Assembly (NCBI GenBank): GCA_030529205.1
Contig: JAUMXJ010000035.1
Coordinates: 1 to 8,496, forward strand
Direction: 5' to 3'
DNA from: Bacillota bacterium
GTDB lineage: Bacteria > Bacillota > Clostridia > Peptostreptococcales > Acidaminobacteraceae
Length of the DNA stretch: 8,496 nucleotides
The position numbers were made by a program, and so were the translations under genes. The notes under the pieces were generated by a model. The model did no database searches, was not told the DNA's origin, and saw only the letters and a program-made list of their open reading frames with translations. Below are positions 1-7,200 of this stretch, one piece after another. How positions within the stretch are numbered: position 1 is the stretch's first letter; the number at the start of each line of letters is the position of its first letter.

Positions 1-32
1 AGGAGCCCGACAAAGTCGCGGGAGCGGATTGA
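1..32 (+). CDS. C-terminal end of an upstream gene (partial)
   Basis: The frame beginning at base 3 is open from the left edge and reads EPDKVAGAD before a TGA at 30-32. That stop overlaps the TTG start of the next gene as TTGA, the usual geometry of translationally coupled genes in one operon. Nine residues are too few to identify a family. By context an ECF ATPase or transmembrane (T) subunit would be plausible, but nothing in the residues shows it. Confidence 0.45.
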   Translation, partial: EPDKVAGAD

Positions 33-775
33 AAAAGGAATCGTCAGCGATTCTGCCTGCAAATGCAATCGGGAAAGGGCGTTTATCAAAGAGAAGTCTG
101 TTTTCCGTCGCGATTGCTCTACTGCTTATGCCGCTCACTTTATGGTTCGGGGAGACATTTCTGCAGGGAAAAAAATACTATTTTATTTCTCTACTTCTTT
201 TGTTTGAAATGATGCTTCCTTTTTTTCTCATCTATGAAGGAAGGAAGCCGAAGGCGAGGGAAATCGTCATCGTCGCATCCCTCTGCGCCATCGCCGTGGC
301 GGGAAGACTTGCGTTTTTTATGCTTCCGCAGTTTAAGCCCGTGATGGCGGTGGTCATTGTTTCGGGAATTGTATTCGGCGGAGAGACGGGATTTCTGGTC
401 GGTGCGGTCAGTATGTTCGCCTCCAATCTGTTTTTTTCACAAGGCGTGTGGACGCCATGGCAAATGGTAGCAATGGGGCTTATCGGGCTTCTTGCGGGAT
501 TGGTATTTCGAAGAAATACATCGGTTCCGCCAAAAGGCGGCATGATGCTGTTCGGTTTTTTGGCAGCCATTGCGGTGTATGGCGGCATGATGAATTTTTC
601 TTCCGCGGTGATATGGTCCGTCGATATCAATTGGAAAACCGTTTTTCCATACTATGCAACCGGATTCCCGTTTGATGTCGTCCACGGAATCGCGACGGCA
701 TTCTTTTTGTGGATCGGCGGGGAAGCTATGATAGAAAAATTGGAGAGAATCAAGTATAAATACGGGCTGATGTAG
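29..775 (+). CDS. ECF transporter S component, probable cobalamin/corrinoid substrate-binding membrane subunit
   Basis: This 248-residue, strongly hydrophobic protein is probably the substrate-specific (S) subunit of an energy-coupling factor vitamin importer. It would sit in the membrane and work with EcfT and two EcfA ATPases, none of which lie in this window. About eight membrane segments can be seen: two at the N-terminus (residues ~24-43 and 50-69), then a six-helix core (~78-98, 103-117, 120-137, 143-160, 172-195, 207-230). The loop GRLAFFMLPQFKPV (92-105) and GGETGF (117-122) resemble conserved stretches of ECF S components. The TTG start at 29 is chosen because GGGAG lies at 20-24 and the upstream stop overlaps it; the frame itself is open to the left edge. 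The tail (KLERIKYKYG) is basic and probably cytoplasmic. The substrate is inferred from the cobalamin riboswitch and transcobalamin-like gene just downstream; another vitamin is possible. Confidence 0.8.
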   Translation: MKKESSAILPANAIGKGRLSKRSLFSVAIALLLMPLTLWFGETFLQGKKYYFISLLLLFEMMLPFFLIYEGRKPKAREIVIVASLCAIAVAGRLAFFMLPQFKPVMAVVIVSGIVFGGETGFLVGAVSMFASNLFFSQGVWTPWQMVAMGLIGLLAGLVFRRNTSVPPKGGMMLFGFLAAIAVYGGMMNFSSAVIWSVDINWKTVFPYYATGFPFDVVHGIATAFFLWIGGEAMIEKLERIKYKYGLM

Positions 776-825
776 TCGGTACGATTATAATCCCGTTGAA
801 TCGTGGTATAAACAGGTCGGAAGGA
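776..825. other. Short spacer after the ECF gene
   Basis: There is no gene here. An imperfect inverted repeat, ACGATT (781-786) with AATCGT (799-804), could form a six-pair hairpin around a 12-base loop. No T-run follows it, so it is not a convincing terminator, and read-through from the ECF gene into the riboswitch leader remains possible. Confidence 0.4.
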
Positions 826-855
826 TTGAATCAGGCTGTATAATTTTGATATGAT
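826..855 (+). promoter_or_regulatory. Predicted sigma-A promoter with extended -10 for the riboswitch-controlled gene
   Basis: TTGAAT (826-831) as -35 is separated by 18 bases from TATGAT (850-855) as -10. TG at 847-848 followed by one base gives the extended -10 form TGnTATGAT. Transcription would begin near 861-863, just before the first riboswitch stem at 864, which supports the assignment. A TATAAT at 839-844 is a competing -10, but it has no fair -35 at the right distance. Confidence 0.65.
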
Positions 856-863
856 ACCTTCGG

Positions 864-1058
864 CGTTATTGTTCTTTGTATTCCAAATACAAAGCTAAGA
901 GGGAAACAGGTGGAATTCCTGTGCGGTCCCGCCGCTGTAAACAAGGAGTTTGTCCGGTATGCCACTGTGAAGTTCATGGGAAGGTGAGACAAATGAAAAT
1001 CTGTGAGCCAGAAGACCTGCAATAACGTATCACATTGCGATGGTGAATCGCAAATGTG
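864..1058 (+). promoter_or_regulatory. Cobalamin riboswitch aptamer
   Basis: The leader carries the conserved cobalamin aptamer landmarks in order. These are GGGAA (901-905), the P4-like stem CAGG/CCTG around 907-921, GCGGTCCCGCC then CTGT (923-938), GCCACTG (961-967), GGGAAGG (978-984) and the B12 box AGCCAGAAGACCTGC (1006-1020). The closing stem is exact: CGTTATTG (864-871) pairs with CAATAACG (1020-1027). A nine-pair hairpin, CTTTGTATT (874-882) with AATACAAAG (886-894), lies inside it, and TTCAT (973-977) can pair with ATGAA (993-997). A 3' hairpin, CACATTGCGAT (1031-1041) with ATCGCAAATGTG (1047-1058) and one bulged A, sits where the accessory P13 helix is expected. Riboswitches of this family usually reduce expression when adenosyl- or other cobalamins bind. 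It controls the giant gene at 1181. Confidence 0.95.
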
Positions 1059-1096
1059 GTGAATCTGCCTGTGTCTTTGTTTGGAAGAACGGCTCT

Positions 1097-1120
1097 CTAC
1101 GGTTGAATACGGAACTGTGG
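1097..1120 (+). promoter_or_regulatory. Candidate antiterminator hairpin
   Basis: CTACGGTT (1097-1104) can pair with AACTGTGG (1113-1120) through eight pairs, two of them G-U, around an eight-base loop. It uses the whole 5' arm of the terminator that follows, so the two structures exclude each other. This is the expected layout for riboswitch control by early termination. Which fold bound cobalamin favours has not been worked out here; the OFF direction is taken from the family. Confidence 0.5.
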
Positions 1121-1139
1121 CATGTGTCACAGTTTTTTT
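1113..1139 (+). terminator. Intrinsic terminator of the riboswitch expression platform
   Basis: AACTGTG (1113-1119) pairs perfectly with CACAGTT (1128-1134) around an eight-base loop, and the RNA runs directly into a T-run (1133-1139), then one G and more T. The stem is short and only moderately GC-rich, which suits a conditional terminator. It ends 41 bases before the start codon of the giant gene, leaving room for the ribosome binding site. Confidence 0.75.
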
Positions 1140-1169
1140 GTTTTTATAAGGAAAAAAGAAAGAGGAAAG

Positions 1170-1175
1170 AGGAGG
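1170..1175 (+). promoter_or_regulatory. Strong ribosome binding site setting a TTG start
   Basis: AGGAGG lies five bases before the TTG at 1181, inside a purine-only stretch (1149-1180). It decides the start: TTG at 1181 gives a textbook signal peptide, whereas the first in-frame ATG (1235, residue 19) would cut the hydrophobic core in half. Confidence 0.85.
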
Positions 1176-1180
1176 AAAAA

Positions 1181-1291
1181 TTGCTGTACGGAAATGTATT
1201 GAAAAGAGCATTGGCGTTTGTCATTGCGTTCACCATGGTTTTCTCGGGCGTGTTACCGCTCGGGTACAGTGGAGCGTCCGCGGTGTTCGCC
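1181..1291 (+). other. Signal peptide of the giant surface protein
   Basis: Residues 1-37 have a short basic start (K8, R9), a hydrophobic core from A10 to about L27 and a small-residue region ending V-F-A, followed by E38-G39. Cleavage by signal peptidase I after A37 is predicted. There is no lipobox cysteine, so this is a secreted protein and not a lipoprotein. Confidence 0.88.
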
Positions 1292-4200
1292 GAGGGCGAA
1301 GTAAAGATCACCGGAGTCTCCATCAGCGGAGAACCGATTGAAGGAAATACCCTGATCGCTGTCGTGACAGGGGAAGGTGGACAGGAGGCGACCAATGTCC
1401 GCTACCAGTGGAAGTACTATGTGAATGAATTCACCGGAGAATATGATGATGAATATGAAGAAATATGGGGTGACGTTCCGTACAACATTGAAAATGCAAA
1501 CGGCAAAGAATTGCTGCTGACATATGAATTGGTCGGCAAAAAAATAGCCGTTGAAGTCGCCGGGGATCTCGACAGTAAGGGAATCTCGGAAAAAAAGACG
1601 GTGGAGGAAAACCCCGCTCCGAATCCGGATCGTGAGATTCTGAAAACCATCGTAAAAGGCGTGGGATTCACTCCGCTGAAGCCGGTTTTCGGAACGGATA
1701 CCGAGATTCTTCCGTTGATGCGTGCGTTTTTGGATAAAAAATTCGGCACGGTTGCAGGATATGAGGGTGTGACGCTCAGACTGACGGGCTCCAATTTCCC
1801 TGCGGTCATCGGGATGGACGGGGTGATTCATTATTTTTATAAGCCGATTGAAAAGATTATTGCTCCCGGAATCTTTTATCCGAATACACCGGACTCCGAT
1901 TCCATCAGAGGAAATACATACCAGCCCGAGCTGACATTCGAGGTGAGTAAGGGAAAAGAGGCGATGTCATTCAAGAAAAAAGTCAATGTCTACTGGGACA
2001 TCGACAAGCTCAAGAGCGATTTGAATGAAAAAATTCTTCTGGCGATTCCGGAGGAGATGGTACGCGGGGCGAATGCGAGCTTCTCCGAGATGAAGACGGC
2101 CGTCGTCCTGCCGAACCGCCTGGAAGGAAAGAAGAAGGTGGAGATTGTCTGGGAGACGGACAATCCGAATGTACTGAAAATAGAAGAGAAGAAGAAAACA
2201 TATCAGGATACGGAGTATATCATCACGCCGCAGAGCGTGCGTGCGGATACGCCGGTCAAGCTGTATGCCAAAATTGCAAAATACAATTTTACCAATGCGA
2301 GCACCGACGAAGAAAAGGAAATCAAGACCCTCAGCAGGGAGTTCAATCTAATTGTCAAGGCGGATACCGCGATTGACGATGAACTCCGAACTCTGCAGGA
2401 AAAACTTGAGAACAACTTAACACATGATAAGTTCAAGTACTCGAATTCCAAGGAGTCGGTTGACGGAGCCGCCGTAATCGGAGACTTCAGGCTGCCGATT
2501 GTCAGCAGCCTCGGGATAGACAAATCCTATCAATATAAGATTAGTGCAACAAGCCCGGATGAACCGTATCTCTCGGTTAATTCATATCGAGTGAATGTCA
2601 TCAGACCTCTTTTCGGTAGCGGTGAAAAAGCGGTGAGACTGACCGTTGCCGTGGAGAAGAAAGACAACCCGAATATCAAGGCGGAGAGGACGCTTACATT
2701 TATGCTCAAGGAGCATGGGGAACGCGATTTATCCGATGCCAAGACACTGATGGAACTTGTAAAAGCATCCTATTTTGAAGGAATCAAAGGGGAAAACGTC
2801 GATCAAAATCAGATTTCAAAAGATTTGCACGCTTTCCGGGAAGCGTACATGGAATCCGGAAATTTGCGCTGGTCTTATCGGTATGTCGATGACAAAGACA
2901 TCGGCGTGAAACCGGTGGATATTACGGGATACGACCCGATGGGGTCTGCGGGATGGAGAGTGTTCCGCTCTTCCGTACCGGGCATCATCAGCCATGAAAA
3001 CCTGCGTTTCACACAGCCGAAGTATGATACGGAAGTTACGATTGACAGTATGCTGTCCAGTGTGCCGTTCCTCCATTACTTAAAAGCATATCCGGATAAC
3101 GCGGAGATTCAGGCACTTCTCAATCAGCCTGTCAGCGTGACGCTTTCCGTGAAGGGAACCCACGGACCGAAGCCGGCTGACGGCGAGGCGGGTATCGCAA
3201 CCGTCAGAATCAAGTTTTACGACGGACAGAACAAACAGCAGATTGTTCCGTTCGGCGTGTTTCAAGTTAAATCGGGTCTTGCAAAGGAATGGGGATACAC
3301 CGGCGCCGATGTGGTCAAGAACGCCGACGAGGGCAATGTCACCATGCTGGACGCGCTCGTGTACTTCACGACGAAGAACTTGGGACTTGAAAATCCGAGT
3401 GAACAAGGGGAAAGAAAAAGGATTCGTGACAGCCTGGAAGTGAACGGAGGGTTCGTAAAGACCGTCCTCGGGAAGCAGACGACAACACATCCGTTTTCAT
3501 TCTATGTCAACCATACCATGTCGCATGACGGTGTCTTGACACCGAGTGGAGAATACACCGGCTATTTTGTCGACAATGCGGTTATCAAAGACGGCGACGA
3601 TCTGACTTTCCTGTTCTATCAGAAAGAAGATTATTCGGATTATTATGCCTGGTTTGAACAGGAAGACGATGTCGTCAAGGCGCTCAACATTCCGAAAGAT
3701 GAACCGTTCAAGCTGACACTGAAGGGATACAGCTCTCACTATGCGTTTCGTCCCGAAACGTTCATCAATCGCAATACCAAGGCGTTGGGAGGACATGATG
3801 TCTGTCTGATCAATAAAGACACCGGTGAGATTACCAAGATTGAGGATAAAGTGACCGACGGCAAGGGTCAGGTGCAGCTCAGCTTCGATACGGAAGGCGA
3901 TTACCTGGTTACGGCAATCGGCAACAATACACTTGGAATCATCGCACCGATTCTGGAAATTCATGTAACACCGGGTCTCAGCGATGAGGACAGAACCCGC
4001 ATCATCGATGCGGATCTTGCGGCTCTCACATTTACCGTGATTCGCGGCGGGAATACCGCACAAGACAATGTGATATCCAATCTGAATCTAGTCAACGCCG
4101 GTGCAAGCGGGAAGACTTCCATTACATGGCATTCCGGTGATGAGGATGTGATTACCCGCAGCGGTGTGGTGAAACGACCGCTCAACGAAGCCGGAGACAA

Positions 4201-7200
4201 GCAGGTGACACTCCGCGCAACCGTCGTGTATGGGGACGTTTCTAAGAGCAAAGACATTACGGTCACCGTGAAAAAACTGCCGGGTTCGGAAGAAGAACTC
4301 GAAAAAATTGTCGGCAAGCTGAAAAAATACATCACGGTCGAAGAATACGCAAAAGACAATATCACCAAGAAAGACACCAATATCATCGTGTCGGTCCGCG
4401 AAATGGTAAAAGGAATCAATCCTTCCGCGGATGTGGAAAATATCTGTGAGCCTTCCGCGGAGCAGACACAGATTGCGGTCGACGGCGGCATTACATATGG
4501 TGAAAAAGCGGTACGAAACAAGACGGTAAAATTTGTCGTAACTCTGGGAAGCGCGAAAAAAGAGTTCACTCCGAGCGTCAGCGTACCGGCGAGAAAAGCG
4601 ACCAAGACAGAAGCGCTTCGAGGGGATTGGCTTACCTTTGACATGTTCAAAGGAAGCAATAAATCCATCGACGAAATCACCAAGGACCTCATGCTTATAT
4701 CGGAAGAGTCCGTGAAGTATGATGTGGATATGACATGGACATCCGACCATCCGGCTGTCAGCATTGCGGATTATGCTTCAAACAGAGCGTATAAGGCGAC
4801 GGTGAAAAGACCGGAAGCAGGTCAACCGGATATCACCGTGAACCTGACCTGCACCATCAAGCCGGGTCGAGATTGGAGATGGACACCTCCTGTCGGGGAA
4901 ATGCCGAACCCTCCTTACGGAACCAAGGTATTTACGATCAAGATTAAGGCACCGACTCAGGAAGAGTCCGAAGCGGCGAAGAAATTCCTGCAGGATGCCA
5001 TTCAATTGTTTGAGCTGGATGAGATGAACGTGAGAGGAACGAAGGAAAAAGTTGATCTCATGAACATCACCTATCACTTCAACAATCATCCTTTGAACTG
5101 GAACTATGTCAATAAAAAACCGGGCTACAAGACTGCTTACAAAAATATTCATATGGAATGGAAGTCCGAAAATCCGGGAATCGTTCGTCTTTACAGCACA
5201 TGCGATATCAAGCGGACGGCAGAGGATCAGACGGGGGATATCGTCCTCACGCTGAGTTATGACGGCGTCAGTCTTGAAAAAAGATGGCCGACTGTCGTCA
5301 AGGCGTTCGGCCCGAACGAAGTAGAGGAATTGAACCGGCACACGAAAAAATTTGCCGATGACCTGAATTTTGACCTGATCAAAGAAAAGAACGCATCCGC
5401 AATCAATGTCCTGAACGATTTGAAACTGATTGCTTCATGGAAAATTGTCAACGGAGAAAATAAGTTCGGGATCAGAAAGGATTACCATGAGAATGGGGTC
5501 AATATCGCCTGGGAGAGCAGCCATCCGGATTTGGTTCAAATCAAGTACAACAGAATCGCCGTCGGAAAACAACCGGAGAAAAATACGAAGGTCACCCTGG
5601 TTGCAACACTTTCCAATATGCGATTTGAGGAAGCCGAAGGGGTCAGGAAATATACAAAGGCGATTCGCCTCATCGTTCCGGGAACAAATGATGTAAGCCC
5701 AACAGAAGAGATGCTGAATGACACGGCTCCGGATACTTCTCTCGAAGATTCCAAGGCACTCCTCCGATCCATCGCCGAACTGTATCGCGGCAAAGATGCG
5801 GAGTGGTGGAAAAAGAGCGGAAGCTTCTGGCACGCAACCCTTGTTTCCGCGTACAGCAAAGACATCGAACACGCCGGCCTCGGCGTCGGCGACGAAATCA
5901 TGAAAGCATTCGTCGACACGCAAATCAAGGAGAATCTTGAAAAGACTTCCGGTGATGAGGCGAAGGCGAGTACGGATGCCAAATTGCTTCTCTATACCAT
6001 CAATTCACTCAGTGCATTCGGATTTGATGCCGGTAAAATCACCGACAGCAAAGGTGTGCAGGCGGATGCATTTGCACGTTTGAACGCAATCAAGCTTGAG
6101 GACGCGAAAAAAGGATACTTTGTGACCATCGCACCATATGTCCTGAAAGTATTGAGACAGGGCGGAGTGACCGGTGCGGAAGAAAGTGCATATATTCGTT
6201 ACCTAGTCGACGAATTGAAGAACGAAGCAAACTTCAAATGGGGCGTGGATACTCCCGCTATGATTATACAGGGACTTGCGCCGTACTATACGACACATCC
6301 GGAAGTAAAGACGGCGGTGGACGCCACACTAACAAAGATTTCCGAAAAACAATCTCTCAACGGCTCGACGGGCAGCACCAACTCGGATGCCATGGTCATC
6401 GTTGCGCTTGCAAATTTGGGAATCAATCCGCATACGGATTCCCGTTTTGTGAAAGCAAACGGTAGTCTGGTAAACGGGCTCCTTCTCTATAAATTGGATG
6501 ACGGCAGCGGTTTCGGATTCAAAGACACGAAAAAGTTCAACGATATGGCGACCTACCAGGGCGCAATGGCGTTATTGTCATATATTAAGCTCAGTGAAAA
6601 AGAGGGCGTATACGATATTTTTGACTTCTCGGCGCTTTCCAAAAGACCTGCCGTCCACGGAGAAGCTGCACCGCTCGGAGAAGTGACGGTGACCATTCTC
6701 GGCGAACAGGTCAAAATCGCCGATCGAGTGAGAATCAGCCTGACAAATGATGCGGCGCTTCTCGATTTGAAGAGCAAGGGCTATGTGGAAAACAATGCAG
6801 GTTATTTTACACCGCTCCATGCGGCCATTTCTGCAATGGAACAAGGCGGAAGGTTCACCTTTACCTGCAAGAACGGAAAACTTCTTCCGAAGATTTCGCT
6901 ACAAGGAGATTATGGCGCCGAGAGCGGATGGATTTACCATGTGAATGGAAAGTATATTGCGGATCCGAGCACTTTAAAATTGAAAAACGCGGATAAGGTT
7001 CTGTTCTTCTTTAACAAGGGCTATGACGGCACAATGTATGCCGCTTTCGAAAAAGACAGACATCGTGTTAAGGTCGGAGAAGATGTCACAATCAAAGTAA
7101 CGGGGCAACCGGTAAAAGAAACACAGGAAGCTCCTACGGCACTTCAAGGTGCAAGGGTTCTACGAAACGGCAAATTTGAAGGTTTGACGGATGCATCCGG

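Noticed and set aside
781..804. Inverted repeat ACGATT/AATCGT after the ECF gene as a terminator
   Set aside because: Only six pairs, a long loop and no T-run, so it is not convincing as an intrinsic terminator.
831..1211. Antisense open frame of 126 codons across the leader
   Set aside because: It overlaps the cobalamin riboswitch, terminator and ribosome binding site, all of which have strong base-level support on the + strand.
1253..1831. Antisense open frame of 192 codons
   Set aside because: It is fully covered by the giant gene's N-terminal part, which has a signal peptide and Ig-like pattern; the antisense product resembles no recognisable family.
3961..4764. Long antisense open frame of 267 codons on the - strand
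   Set aside because: It lies wholly inside the giant + strand gene, has a low-complexity Ser/Thr/Phe-rich product, and has no convincing ribosome binding site. It is a shadow of the coding strand's codon use.
5732..6631. The toroid as an active terpene cyclase or prenyltransferase
   Set aside because: No DxDD motif or zinc ligand set was seen, the protein is secreted, and a beta-grasp domain follows directly under a cobalamin riboswitch; a binding role fits better.
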